Shown here in pieces: positions 9,301 to 18,738 of a stretch of DNA of 64,000 nt. The stretch's first letter is position 1; each line of letters starts with the position of its first letter. The notes beneath the pieces are model-generated. The model did not search any database and had not been told where the DNA came from. It worked only from the letters and a program-made list of their open reading frames with translations. A program made the position numbers and the translations under genes. Origin of the DNA: Melioribacteraceae bacterium (GTDB lineage: Bacteria; Bacteroidota; Ignavibacteria; Ignavibacteriales; Melioribacteraceae); NCBI GenBank assembly GCA_019638015.1, contig JAHBUP010000001.1, positions 3,442,424 to 3,506,423 on the forward strand. Direction: 5' to 3'.

Positions 9301-9828
9301 ATGGGAACGGGACAAATGATGTTAACAGTCGGGGCAATGCTTCTGTTAGCGATGACTATATTAACTGTTAATCGTGGATTCCTTACTACAGATTCCTCTA
9401 TGATGCAAAACAGATACGATATTATGTCAGTCTCGCTCGCCACTTCTCTCATTGAGGCAGCTATAAGACTTCCATTCGATAATAAGACTGACGGTGCCGC
9501 AGTAACCTCTCCCTCATCATTAACTTCGGTTAGTGCATTGGGCATTGAAACCGGTGAGAGTAGAAATTTGCCGGGGGATTTTAACGACTTTGATGATTAT
9601 AATTGCTACAAAACTAATCCAAAAATTGATACCGTGAGCTACTCGGGGACTAACAGAACCGCATTTTTTAGCTCCCTAATTCGTGTTGATTATGTTAGCG
9701 CAAATGATCCTTCAGTCATTTCAACCGTTCCAACTTATCACAAAAGAATACTTGTAAAGGTTTTTACACCGGGTCTTCAGGATACAATATCGATGTCAAC
9801 AGTTTATAGTTATTGGTATTTTAGGTAG
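9301..9828 (+). CDS. pseudopilin-like N-anchored protein 1
   Basis: 175 aa. One N-terminal hydrophobic helix (about residues 5-24, MMLTVGAMLLLAMTILTV) followed by a soluble domain predicted outside the membrane. SVSLATSLIEAAIRLPFD after the helix recalls the amphipathic N-terminal helix of minor pilins. There is no classical prepilin peptidase site (Gly then Phe-Thr-Leu-Ile-Glu), so it is pilin-like in shape rather than by motif. It starts a three-gene cassette with 11- and 10-base gaps, in the positions of pilV-pilW-pilX-type minor pilins. Function not established. Confidence 0.6.
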   Translation: MGTGQMMLTVGAMLLLAMTILTVNRGFLTTDSSMMQNRYDIMSVSLATSLIEAAIRLPFDNKTDGAAVTSPSSLTSVSALGIETGESRNLPGDFNDFDDYNCYKTNPKIDTVSYSGTNRTAFFSSLIRVDYVSANDPSVISTVPTYHKRILVKVFTPGLQDTISMSTVYSYWYFR

Positions 9829-9839
9829 GATAAGAAGAT

Positions 9840-10487
9840 ATGGGATTTAGTACATTAATTGATATTCTAGGTTCAACTGTAATTGGCGGACTGCTTCTTT
9901 TAATTCTATTTAGAATGAACGACACCGCTGTAGAAAATAATTATCTCTATAGCGGCGAAAGAATTGTACAACAAAACCTGGTTGAGATTGTGAAGTTGAT
10001 TGAATATGACTTCAGGAAAATTGGCTATTGTTACGACTGGACGAAGTTAGCTGACCCTAGTATGGTAATTCTTGCCGCAACTAATAACCGAATCACTTTT
10101 TTAACCGATTTTATTTCAAGCGCAAATCCTTATGGCGATGGAGTCGTTGATACTTTAACTTATTATCTTGGTAATAAATCTGACCTTACCGTAACACCAA
10201 ACCCTAATGATATGATTCTTTACAGATTGGAAAACCAAACTAAATTAGTTAGTTCAGGAAAAGCAATGGGCTCTAACCTGGGAGTTACTGAATTTAACTT
10301 AACATATTTTGATGCCTCTGGAGATAGAATTACTAGTATGCCTAAAGCTCCACCATTTGGCATTGCTTCTATTCAACTTGATATTGCGGTTGAAAATCCA
10401 GCCGCTTATGGCAATGATTATTCGGTTGACCGCAAGGTAATTTGGCGGCAAATTCGTTTAGCATCACGAAATTTTATGATTAGGTAA
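9840..10487 (+). CDS. pseudopilin-like N-anchored protein 2 (PilW-like)
   Basis: 215 aa. Hydrophobic helix at about residues 6-25 (LIDILGSTVIGGLLLLILFR), then NIVQQNLVE-like helical region and a beta-rich domain containing paired cysteine-free sheets. A single Cys lies in IGYCYDW. The layout (N-terminal helix, long amphipathic continuation, C-terminal beta domain) is that of PilW-type minor pseudopilins. A prepilin cleavage motif is absent; TLIDIL shares only the TLI of the consensus. Middle gene of the cassette, with an AAGAAG-like ribosome site just before the ATG. Confidence 0.55.
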   Translation: MGFSTLIDILGSTVIGGLLLLILFRMNDTAVENNYLYSGERIVQQNLVEIVKLIEYDFRKIGYCYDWTKLADPSMVILAATNNRITFLTDFISSANPYGDGVVDTLTYYLGNKSDLTVTPNPNDMILYRLENQTKLVSSGKAMGSNLGVTEFNLTYFDASGDRITSMPKAPPFGIASIQLDIAVENPAAYGNDYSVDRKVIWRQIRLASRNFMIR

Positions 10488-10497
10488 GGAAAATATT

Positions 10498-11706
10498 ATG
10501 GGCGGCAAAGCATCTTTATTTTTGATACTTGGATTCAGTTTAATTTTTATGACTGCCGGTAATCACTTTCATAGAATGGCGCTCGAAACAACCGATAATG
10601 CTGTGTCATACTATAATCAATCCAAAGCAAATTATATTGCAAATACTGGCGTTAATATGGTAATTAATAAATTATTTCTTGATGCCGCCCAAGTTGATGG
10701 TACTTTTAATTATAATTTCGATGCCGGTAGTTGCGTTGTTACTCTATCAACTATAAATGCCTATCAAAATATAAGACAGCTTCTTGCTGTAGGAACTTTC
10801 AACAATACTACAAAAACAATTCGAATAGTCCTAAAGCCAAGTCTCTTTTCAAAATATGCATACTTTTCAAACAGTGAGGGAACTAATATTAACTGGACAA
10901 CCGCAGATACTGTATGGGGACCCTTTCATACAAATGGTGATTTAAGAGTTAATGGCTATCCCGTTTTTCATGGCAAAGTATCTGTCGGAGGTAAAGAGGT
11001 AAAAGTTTCTGGCAAAGCAAAGTACCTGGGTGGTTTTCAAAAAGGGATTAATATTGCTATTCCAACAAATGGAGTTACTGCTGTTGGCGGTAATGCCGAA
11101 GCCTCCGCGATATTTACCGGCAAGCCTTTAATCTATTTAGATTTTAGAGGTGACAGTATCCGTTATCGGTTTAATACAACAAGCGCATGGACTTATAAAT
11201 TAGCTTCTACATTTGCGCCAAATGGAGTTATTTATGCTCAGGATGCTGAAGTACATGTGAGAGGAAATGTAAAAGGGCAATATTCGTTGGCCGTTTCCGG
11301 AACATCAGGTTCGACCGGACAAATTTTTATTGATGATAATATCTACTATAACACCGATCCCAGAACGAATCCTTCATCTACTGATATGCTCGGATTAGTA
11401 GCAAAAAGAAATGTAATCATTACAAATAATGCCGCAAATAATAGTGATGTTGTTATACAAGCTTCAGTATATGCTGAAACCGGTTCTTTTACCGCTCAAA
11501 ATCACGACACCCGTCCCTATGCAGGAATAATTGACCTTTATGGGGGAATTACACAAAAAACAAGAGGCCCGGTTGGAATTATTGGAGGGGGCGGTATATC
11601 AAATGGATTTTCTAAAAGATACCGTTATGATGAAAGGTTACTAGTAAGTTATCCCCCATTCTTCCCAGGTTGCGGTTCATTCGAGGTGGTATCGTGGCTG
11701 GAATAA
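10498..11706 (+). CDS. pseudopilin-like N-anchored protein 3 (PilX-like, DUF4900-like)
   Basis: 402 aa. N-terminal hydrophobic helix (residues 6-22), then YNQSKANYIANTGVNM, a continuation like that of PilX proteins, and a long beta-rich domain. DTVWGPFHTNGDLRVNG and VFHGKVSVGGKEV (about 140-170) match what I recall of the DUF4900 family, found in PilX-like proteins of related bacteria. Many Asn and Gly residues suggest a repetitive extracellular beta fold. AAGGAAAATATT before ATG supports the start. Last gene of the cassette. Role in a secretion or pilus-like fibre is inferred from architecture only. Confidence 0.6.
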   Translation: MGGKASLFLILGFSLIFMTAGNHFHRMALETTDNAVSYYNQSKANYIANTGVNMVINKLFLDAAQVDGTFNYNFDAGSCVVTLSTINAYQNIRQLLAVGTFNNTTKTIRIVLKPSLFSKYAYFSNSEGTNINWTTADTVWGPFHTNGDLRVNGYPVFHGKVSVGGKEVKVSGKAKYLGGFQKGINIAIPTNGVTAVGGNAEASAIFTGKPLIYLDFRGDSIRYRFNTTSAWTYKLASTFAPNGVIYAQDAEVHVRGNVKGQYSLAVSGTSGSTGQIFIDDNIYYNTDPRTNPSSTDMLGLVAKRNVIITNNAANNSDVVIQASVYAETGSFTAQNHDTRPYAGIIDLYGGITQKTRGPVGIIGGGGISNGFSKRYRYDERLLVSYPPFFPGCGSFEVVSWLE

Positions 11707-11814
11707 TTCTATAATTTATTTTGATTTTTTAATAAACTGCATTAACTTCAATTCAAGTTTTATCGTTATTCCTTTGAAAAAGATATCAAATCATTACCAC
11801 TTTAAGGAATTAAA

Positions 11815-12231
11815 ATGGCAGATTTTGAAGAACTCAACATTAAAGAACCTGTAAAGACAGAGAGACCAAAATCCTTTTCTCCCTTCCAAATTATGTTTGA
11901 TAAGATGACCGGGAACATGAATTTTGTTGGTACTTTCTTGGTAGTTTATGGAGTTCTCAACTGTCTTACTATTGTTGGTATGATCGTTGGTATTCCATTA
12001 ATTTTTGCCGGGATACATCTGAAGAACTCCGCAGAACATTTTTCCTTTTTTCAGACCACCAGCGAGTCGAATTCAATGAAATCCGGTTTTGAATTCCAGG
12101 GAAAGTTTTTTAGAATTATTAAAATACTAATAATTATTTCTTTGGTGTTGATGCTGCTTTCATTAGCAATATTTGCATTTGCTCTTATTTTCTTTGCTAA
12201 TCAGTTTTCAAATCAAAATACTCCTTATTAA
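11815..12231 (+). CDS. small membrane protein, DUF5362-like
   Basis: 138 aa, preceded by AAGGAA. A hydrophilic N-terminus (1-38) leads to two hydrophobic segments with a Gly-rich turn (LVVYGVLNCLTIVGMIVGIPLIFAG would span about 42-66), a polar loop and a last pair of segments (about 100-130). This pattern resembles DUF5362 proteins; I assign that tentatively. It converges with the reductase gene across 9 bases and lies 108 bases after the pseudopilin-like cassette. No function can be given. Confidence 0.5.
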   Translation: MADFEELNIKEPVKTERPKSFSPFQIMFDKMTGNMNFVGTFLVVYGVLNCLTIVGMIVGIPLIFAGIHLKNSAEHFSFFQTTSESNSMKSGFEFQGKFFRIIKILIIISLVLMLLSLAIFAFALIFFANQFSNQNTPY

Positions 12232-12240
12232 TAATCTGTT

Positions 12241-13143
12241 TTATTCTAATATTTCCTTTAATGCAGATTTTAAATTTGGATAGATAAACTTATATCCCAA
12301 TTCAATTGTACGTTTTGGAGAAACATTTGCTCCGGTTAATATTACTTCAGCCGCCTCACCAATTACTAATTTCAGAACAAACTCCGGTACATTGAAATAT
12401 GAGGGACGCTTCATCATTTTTCCCAGTACTTTACAGAATTCATTCATCCTTACAATATCCGGCGATACAGCATTAACAACTCCATTAATATTATTATCCA
12501 AAGAGAATAAAAACAAATCTACTACATCCTCAACATGAACCCATGGGAACCATTGATTACCGGAACCCAGTGCCCCTCCTACAAACAAACGAAAAGGTGT
12601 TAATAATTTAGCGAGTGCTCCTTCATTTTTATCAAGTACAATTCCAATTCGTACATTAACTCTACGCACATTTAGCATTTCAACTTTTACAGTTTCATTT
12701 TCCCATGCCTTCACTACATCAGCGAGAAAACCGGTTCCAACGTTTGATAATTCATCAACTTGAATTTCACTATTGCCATAATAACCTACAGCTGAAGCTC
12801 CAACTAATACCTTTGGACGATTTTCCATTTTGTAAATCGCATCAACAATAGATCGGGTTCCTATAATCCGGCTCTCCAATATTTTATTTTTGTGTTCATC
12901 GTTCCATCTTTTCCCCATAACATTTTCCCCCGCCAGATGAATTATCGCATCAACTCCCTCTAACTTTGTTTGAAGGTCTTTTGACTTTATATCCCATTCA
13001 ACAAGATCTACATTTGCGGAGAAAAGACCTTTAGTTTTTTCAACAGATCTAGTAAGAACAAGTACTTGGTCTCCCCTATCAACTAATTTTTTAACAATTT
13101 TTTTCCCTATTAGTCCGGTGGCACCGGTTATTGCAACTTTCAT
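12241..13143 (-). CDS. TIGR01777 family SDR (YfcH/SDR39U1-like)
   Basis: Extended short-chain dehydrogenase/reductase-like protein, 300 aa. NAD(P)-binding ITGATGLIGKKIVKKL at 5-20; IHLAGENVMGKRW near 70; LVGASAVGYYG near 113 and the family-specific tail FVLKLVIGEAAEVILTGA with VSPKRTIELGY, which identify the TIGR01777 family. The substrate is unknown across the family, although it is almost universal. The start has no clear ribosome site. Divergent from the DUF5686 gene at 13279. Confidence 0.85.
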   Translation of the reverse strand: MKVAITGATGLIGKKIVKKLVDRGDQVLVLTRSVEKTKGLFSANVDLVEWDIKSKDLQTKLEGVDAIIHLAGENVMGKRWNDEHKNKILESRIIGTRSIVDAIYKMENRPKVLVGASAVGYYGNSEIQVDELSNVGTGFLADVVKAWENETVKVEMLNVRRVNVRIGIVLDKNEGALAKLLTPFRLFVGGALGSGNQWFPWVHVEDVVDLFLFSLDNNINGVVNAVSPDIVRMNEFCKVLGKMMKRPSYFNVPEFVLKLVIGEAAEVILTGANVSPKRTIELGYKFIYPNLKSALKEILE

Positions 13144-13278
13144 ATCACTTTCTCGGTTTTATTTCGTCGAAACATCAGTCGAGTTAAAAAAGTTTGAAAT
13201 CCATTTTTATTAACTACCCAAATCACTTTTATTACTCACATATGATTATTATAATTAAGTCGTAAATAAGGATTATTT

Positions 13279-15687
13279 ATGAAATTTTTTATTTCAATTT
13301 TTCTCCTTCTCATAATTAACGCCACATATGCGCAAAAGTATATTATAAAAGGGAAAGTTACCGATGCGGGCACTTCCCAGCCATTGAGCTTTGCCAATAT
13401 AAGAATTGATAAATCAACTTTGGGAACCGCAGCAAGCATTGAGGGAGCATTTGAGCTTCGGCTTGATCAAGGTAACTATAAAATTATTGCTTCGGTATTG
13501 GGTTATAAGTCGGATACTCTTTCGGTAAATCTAAATTCAAATGTTTCAAAAGATTTTGCTCTTGAACAAATAAGTATTAGGCTATCAGAAGTAACTGTTT
13601 TACCTGGCATAAATCCCGCACTCGAGATAATAAGACGAGCCATCATCTCGAAACATGAAAGAAATGAGAAATTGGAATCATATGTATTCAACGCATTCAC
13701 AAAAGGATTAGTTAAAACAACGCAAGATTTTAGATCTTCAGGTGGTTCAGCTTCAATTTCAATTGGGACGAGGGATACAGGAGCGCTTAAAATTACGGGG
13801 ATAATTGAAAACGAGAGCAGAGGTTATTTTAAAAAACCTAACCAATATAAAGATGAAATTATTGCGCGGAAACAAACGGCTAATACGCCATCGAGCATAA
13901 ATATATTAACAGGCGGACGCTTACTTCAAAATTTTTATACCGATGATATTCAATTTTTCGATAGACCATTATTAAGTCCTATTGCCGATGACGCACTCGA
14001 TTTTTACTATTATATTATTGAAGATACTCTAGCAATTGATAATCGCAACATTTTTCAGATATCATTCGAGCCAATTAATCCTTCGGATGCCGGTTTTTGG
14101 GGAAAAGTATTTATTGCTGATTCTTCATTTACTCTTGTAAAACTGGATTTGCACCTCACGGATGCAGCTAATCCAGGCAGATTGTTTAATAAGATTAATA
14201 TTCTTCAACAATTTTCCAGTTACGATCACAATATTCCAATGCCGATTGATTACCGAATTTTTGTTGAAGGAAATTTTCTCGGATTGGCAAAATTCGGGTT
14301 TGAGCTTAATTCCATTTTCTATGATTATCAAATTAATCCCAATCTTGATGATAATATTTTTGGCAGACTTGTGATAAAAGTAATGCCCGATGCTGATAAA
14401 AAAGATTCTACTTACTGGAAAACAACTCAAACAATTCCTAATTCAATGGAAGAATTGTTTTCCTATAAACGTATCGATAGTTTGGAAGCCGTCCCACGAT
14501 CAATGGCAGATAATTTCTCCCTTCTTTCTTTTTCGTGGCGACTGAATGATTACTTTTCTGTATTCGGTCCATTAAGGATTTACTCATTCAATAGAGTTGA
14601 GGGGCACGGAGTAAATTTTGGAGTTAATTTAACCCGTGCGTTAGAAAAAAGATTATCTGGAAATTTAGATTTAGGTTATGGGTTTAGTGATAAAAAATTT
14701 AAATCTCGAATCGCAGCGCAATATTTATTGGGAGAATACAGAACCCATTCAATTTCATTTTCCGCTGAAAACTCATTAAATGATTTATTCAATGAATCTG
14801 TCGCGTTCAGCAAGCTTACTTCTACTTTAACAAGCTGGATTGGCAAGTATGATGAACGTGATTATTATTATTCACGGGGATTTAATATTAAATATTTTGG
14901 AGAAGTATCTGAAGTATTATTTCTTGGTTTCGGGTTATTAAATAGAACAGATAAGAATGCGGTGAACAATTCAAATTTTTCATTTCTTAACAAGCATAAA
15001 ACATACAATCCAAACAAAAATATATTCGAAACCAGAATTAATGCTTTTACCACAAGTTTGAGACTCGATTTCAGAAATTTTATTGAAGATGGTGAATTTA
15101 GAAGACGTTCCTCATTTGGTGATGCTTATGCTATTTTTTCGGGGGATGCAATTATCAGCAATTCTTCTTTACTAAAAAGCAGTTTAGATTTTCAGTTATA
15201 CCGTTTTACAATTAATAGTTTCTTTCGAACAATAGAATCAAATCCTCTAAATATTATTTTAAGAGGTGTTTATTCTAACGGGCCAGTACCTTTTCAGATG
15301 ATGTACTCATTACCGGCAAGTACAGAATCTGCATCTCAAGATTTCATATATAGAACACTTCGGCCCGGTGATGTATATGGTGATAGAGTTCTTTCAATTA
15401 ATTTGGAGCAATCGTTACGCGACCTGCCAATTAGCTGGTTAAATTTAGAGATATTTAGAAAACTTCAGCTTAATTTTGGAGTACACTTTGGAGCTGCCAT
15501 TACTCAAATTTCAGAAAAGAGTAAAAATATTATGCCCCATCAATTTGTTGAATACAAACATCCATTCTATGAACTTGGGTTTAGTGTAGGACAGGCAATA
15601 TTTCCGGTCCGTATCGATTTTACATGGAAACTAAATTATTTTGGTAACAACAATTTTTCGGTGGATATAAATAGTCCATTATTTTAA
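13279..15687 (+). CDS. DUF5686 outer-membrane protein with carboxypeptidase-like regulatory domain
   Basis: 802 aa. Signal peptide 1-19 (ends ATYAQ). Residues 20-105 form a CarboxypepD_reg-like beta domain (IIKGKVTDAGTSQPLSFANI), as found in front of many Bacteroidota outer-membrane proteins. The remainder is the DUF5686 type: a periplasmic region (FWGKVFIADSSFTLVKLDL) and a long C-terminal beta-barrel with alternating aromatic strands ending in a Phe (PLF). AAGGA precedes ATG. It lies 12 bases before the amylase gene, so the two are probably one transcript; a link to glucan handling at the cell surface is possible but unproven. Confidence 0.8.
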   Translation: MKFFISIFLLLIINATYAQKYIIKGKVTDAGTSQPLSFANIRIDKSTLGTAASIEGAFELRLDQGNYKIIASVLGYKSDTLSVNLNSNVSKDFALEQISIRLSEVTVLPGINPALEIIRRAIISKHERNEKLESYVFNAFTKGLVKTTQDFRSSGGSASISIGTRDTGALKITGIIENESRGYFKKPNQYKDEIIARKQTANTPSSINILTGGRLLQNFYTDDIQFFDRPLLSPIADDALDFYYYIIEDTLAIDNRNIFQISFEPINPSDAGFWGKVFIADSSFTLVKLDLHLTDAANPGRLFNKINILQQFSSYDHNIPMPIDYRIFVEGNFLGLAKFGFELNSIFYDYQINPNLDDNIFGRLVIKVMPDADKKDSTYWKTTQTIPNSMEELFSYKRIDSLEAVPRSMADNFSLLSFSWRLNDYFSVFGPLRIYSFNRVEGHGVNFGVNLTRALEKRLSGNLDLGYGFSDKKFKSRIAAQYLLGEYRTHSISFSAENSLNDLFNESVAFSKLTSTLTSWIGKYDERDYYYSRGFNIKYFGEVSEVLFLGFGLLNRTDKNAVNNSNFSFLNKHKTYNPNKNIFETRINAFTTSLRLDFRNFIEDGEFRRRSSFGDAYAIFSGDAIISNSSLLKSSLDFQLYRFTINSFFRTIESNPLNIILRGVYSNGPVPFQMMYSLPASTESASQDFIYRTLRPGDVYGDRVLSINLEQSLRDLPISWLNLEIFRKLQLNFGVHFGAAITQISEKSKNIMPHQFVEYKHPFYELGFSVGQAIFPVRIDFTWKLNYFGNNNFSVDINSPLF

Positions 15688-15699
15688 AAAGGATTTATA

Positions 15700-17526
15700 A
15701 TGAAAAATTTCTTTTTGAGTTTATTAATTATTGGAAACTTGCTAAAAGCACAAACAATCTCGGTATCTAAAATTGAGCCCCCAAATTGGTGGAGCGGAAT
15801 GAAGTTGAATAAAATTCAACTTATGATTTATGGTGAAAATTTGGATGGTATATCGGCATCATTTAAAGAATCATCCTTGAAAGTCGATAAAGTATATAAG
15901 ACTGATAATCCATCATATTTGTTAATTGATATATCGATTCGAAAAAATGCTTCACCTAAAAATTACAACTTGGTCCTGAAAAAAGATAAACAAAGTGTGA
16001 CAATCAATTTCCCTATTCTTAAAAGAGAAACTAAAGAGAAAAGATTTCAAGGCTTCTCCCCAAAAGATGTTATTTATTTAGTTATGGCTGACCGATTTTC
16101 GAATGGAGATACAACTAACGATTCCATCCCCGGTTATTCCGATTATTTAAGCAAAACACCAAACCAAGCGAGAGCCGGGGGTGACATACAAGGCTTAATT
16201 AATCATATTGATTACTTACATGATTTGGGTATTACCGCGATATGGCCAACCCCGTTAGTGGAGAACAACACATTTAGATCGTATCATGGTTATGCCGCTA
16301 CCGATTTCTATAAAATTGATCCACGATTGGGAAGTAATGAACTTTATAAAAAATTTGTTTCGGAAGCTCACAAGCGTGATATAAAAGTAATTTTAGATCA
16401 TGTGGCAAATCATTTTAGCGATGATCACATCTGGATGAAAAATCCTCCTACAAAAAATTGGACTAACGGAACGAAAGAAAATCATTTGAACGCCAATCAC
16501 AACAAAATGATTTTTACCGATTTGTACGCTGACAGTTCAACAATCAAACATGTTGAGCGGGGATGGTTTGTTAGCACAATGCCCGATTTGAATCAAGAAA
16601 ATCCTTTTGTTGCAAATTATATTATTCAAAACACAATTTGGTGGATGGAGTATGCCAACCTTGATGGAATTAGAGAAGATACTCATCCCTACAACAATCA
16701 AAAATTTATGTCGAAATGGGCAAAGACAGTTTTGAATGAATTTCCAACAACGAACATTGTTGGTGAGGTATGGACGGGTGATCCCGCATTTTTAGCCGGT
16801 TATCAAAAAGATACTTTTTTACCCCGCACTATTAATACGAATATTCCCTCTTTAACCGATTTTGGTTTGAGAGATGTCTTTGTTCGTTACTTACAGGGTA
16901 GGGATAATTTGTTTCATTTTTTTGAATTACTCTCCAAGGATTATTTATATAAAGATCCCAACAATCTTGTAACGTTTGCAGATAACCATGATGTAGCGAG
17001 AGTAATGTTTTACGCTAAAGGAAATCTGATGAAAGCCAAAAATGTTTATTCTATTTTACTAACTACAAGAGGAATTCCCCAACTGTTTTATGGTTCTGAA
17101 ATTGGATTGGTTGGAACTGACGATCATGGTGAATTAAGAGTACCATTCCCGGGAGGATTTCCAGGTGACAAGAGAAATGCTTTTGAACCTTTGGGAAGAT
17201 CAGATAATGAAAATGAAATATTTAATCATATCAAAAAATTAATTTCAACAAGAAAAAAATTGCCGGCTTTAACTGATGGAAAGCTGATTCATTTCCCTCC
17301 TGTCAACAACTTTTATGTTTATTTCAGAGTTTTACATAATCAGAAGGTAATGGTAATTATTAATGATAATGAAGAAAGTAAGGATTTAGATTTGAGCAAT
17401 TATAAAAATGTACTCGCTGGCAGCAAAAAGCTCACAAATGTTGATAGTGGGATTAACTATAATATCAGCCCTTCACACAGATTAAATATTGAAGGTGGCA
17501 CTTCTCATATTTTTATTGTTGAATAA
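15700..17526 (+). CDS. secreted GH13 alpha-amylase/cyclomaltodextrinase-like
   Basis: Glycoside hydrolase expected to cut alpha-1,4-glucans. 608 aa: signal peptide (1-18, ends LKAQ), an N-terminal cyclomaltodextrinase-N-like beta domain (19-115), the GH13 barrel (about 120-500) beginning DVIYLVMADRFSNGD, and a C-terminal beta domain. Catalytic set: nucleophile Asp327 in GIREDTHPY, acid/base Glu356 in VGEVWTGD, and Asp431 in FADNHDVAR. The nucleophile motif reads IRED where most family members have a hydrophobic residue before Asp. It follows the DUF5686 gene closely and ends at a strong terminator. SusA/neopullulanase-like specificity is plausible. Confidence 0.9.
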   Translation: MKNFFLSLLIIGNLLKAQTISVSKIEPPNWWSGMKLNKIQLMIYGENLDGISASFKESSLKVDKVYKTDNPSYLLIDISIRKNASPKNYNLVLKKDKQSVTINFPILKRETKEKRFQGFSPKDVIYLVMADRFSNGDTTNDSIPGYSDYLSKTPNQARAGGDIQGLINHIDYLHDLGITAIWPTPLVENNTFRSYHGYAATDFYKIDPRLGSNELYKKFVSEAHKRDIKVILDHVANHFSDDHIWMKNPPTKNWTNGTKENHLNANHNKMIFTDLYADSSTIKHVERGWFVSTMPDLNQENPFVANYIIQNTIWWMEYANLDGIREDTHPYNNQKFMSKWAKTVLNEFPTTNIVGEVWTGDPAFLAGYQKDTFLPRTINTNIPSLTDFGLRDVFVRYLQGRDNLFHFFELLSKDYLYKDPNNLVTFADNHDVARVMFYAKGNLMKAKNVYSILLTTRGIPQLFYGSEIGLVGTDDHGELRVPFPGGFPGDKRNAFEPLGRSDNENEIFNHIKKLISTRKKLPALTDGKLIHFPPVNNFYVYFRVLHNQKVMVIINDNEESKDLDLSNYKNVLAGSKKLTNVDSGINYNISPSHRLNIEGGTSHIFIVE

Positions 17527-17533
17527 AATCTTT

Positions 17534-17572
17534 AATTGAGAGGTTGACCTTTACTTAGTCAGCCTCTCAATT
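17534..17572. terminator. bidirectional terminator between amylase and DUF1684 genes
   Basis: A 15-bp stem with one G-T pair: AATTGAGAGGTTGAC (17534-17548) pairs with GTCAGCCTCTCAATT (17558-17572), loop of 9 bases, followed by T-rich sequence on the plus strand and A-rich sequence on the other side. It serves the convergent genes ending at 17526 and 17576. Confidence 0.85.
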
Positions 17573-17575
17573 TTA

Positions 17576-18481
17576 TTAATGCCCTTCTCCAAAATTTTTT
17601 TCTCCTGCCGTTATCTCCAATTTCAAATAATTATCTTTTGTGGGCAAAGGACAAGTTGCATATTTCGTAAATACACATGGGGGATTGTAAGTCTTATTAA
17701 AATCCACAAAGAATTTTCCTGTCGAATCCGGTTTGTCGATATACAAAAATCTACCACCGCCATAAGTTTCTTTACCACTAGTTAAATCGGCGAATACCGC
17801 AAAATATTGTTTACCGGCATCTTGTAAATCAAATTTGTAGTCTTTTCCATCTTTCACAAATTTAACTGCCCCAGGTGATAGCTCCTCTTCAATAGTTCCA
17901 ATAACTGTTGGAATTAAAAGTTTTTTAGGAGGGTTATAAGGAATAAACTCGGCTTCAATTCTCCAATCCGAATTTATGGGAAATCTTTCAATCCCTTTAA
18001 ATTGGGCGAGTAATGGGGCATTCAAATCTCTCAACCGTACTCCAATTTTTTCTCCCCTTTTAATGATAAACCATTTAAGGGACCCAAACTCCATAATATC
18101 GGGAGAGCCGCTCATATCATCTTTTAATATCATCTGTTCAGCATTCTTCCCATTAACCTTTATATCTACATTTTCATTAGGTTCAAGTGTAACAATCGAA
18201 TCCAGAAGAATTAATTTTCCCATAAAATCAGAACCCCGATCGGCGGGGAAAATCATCTTGTTTTTAGCATTAGTTCCAAAAGTATTTTCTCCCTGTTCTA
18301 GCCAAAAAAGACCAACAAGATTCAACCACCCGTTTTCCTTTTTAAGATTCTCGGTGCGTTTAGAATGCCAATTATTAATCTCGGCTAAATATTTTTTACT
18401 CCCCTTTTCTTGAATGTTTTCACTGCATCCGAGGCAAAATAAGAAAAGAGAAAGAAGAACTGTTATAAATGAATTTTTCAT
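17576..18481 (-). CDS. DUF1684 lipoprotein
   Basis: 301 aa. Lipoprotein signal with lipobox FCLGC (Cys19). The mature part matches the DUF1684 family: ENGWLNLVGLFWLEQGENTFG near 45-65 and the C-terminal DFNKTYNPPCVFTKYATCPL, with two conserved cysteines, followed by PTKDNYL. The biochemical role of DUF1684 is unknown. It is monocistronic, convergent with the amylase, and its upstream 257-base region shows no motif I can identify. Confidence 0.82.
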   Translation of the reverse strand: MKNSFITVLLSLFLFCLGCSENIQEKGSKKYLAEINNWHSKRTENLKKENGWLNLVGLFWLEQGENTFGTNAKNKMIFPADRGSDFMGKLILLDSIVTLEPNENVDIKVNGKNAEQMILKDDMSGSPDIMEFGSLKWFIIKRGEKIGVRLRDLNAPLLAQFKGIERFPINSDWRIEAEFIPYNPPKKLLIPTVIGTIEEELSPGAVKFVKDGKDYKFDLQDAGKQYFAVFADLTSGKETYGGGRFLYIDKPDSTGKFFVDFNKTYNPPCVFTKYATCPLPTKDNYLKLEITAGEKNFGEGH

Positions 18482-18738
18482 AAATTAATCCAAATTACTG
18501 AGAGCTAATTAATTAAGATTTAATCAAAATCGAGATTCAACTCAATCTAAAAAATGCTGTACGATTGCCCCTAAAAATAATAACAAATAACACGATTATT
18601 ATAAAAGAAATTATAATTCTTAAGCGAAATAAAATTAAATGAGTTATAATTGCTGATGCCTTTTACATTCTTTACTTATGAATTTATTTTACTATATTTT
18701 CATAGTGTAGATGATGTTTTTAACATTAGATAAAATAA

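Noticed and set aside
17976..18413. 145-codon ORF opposite the DUF1684 lipoprotein gene
   Set aside because: No family features, no ribosome site, and the minus-strand product is clearly the real protein.
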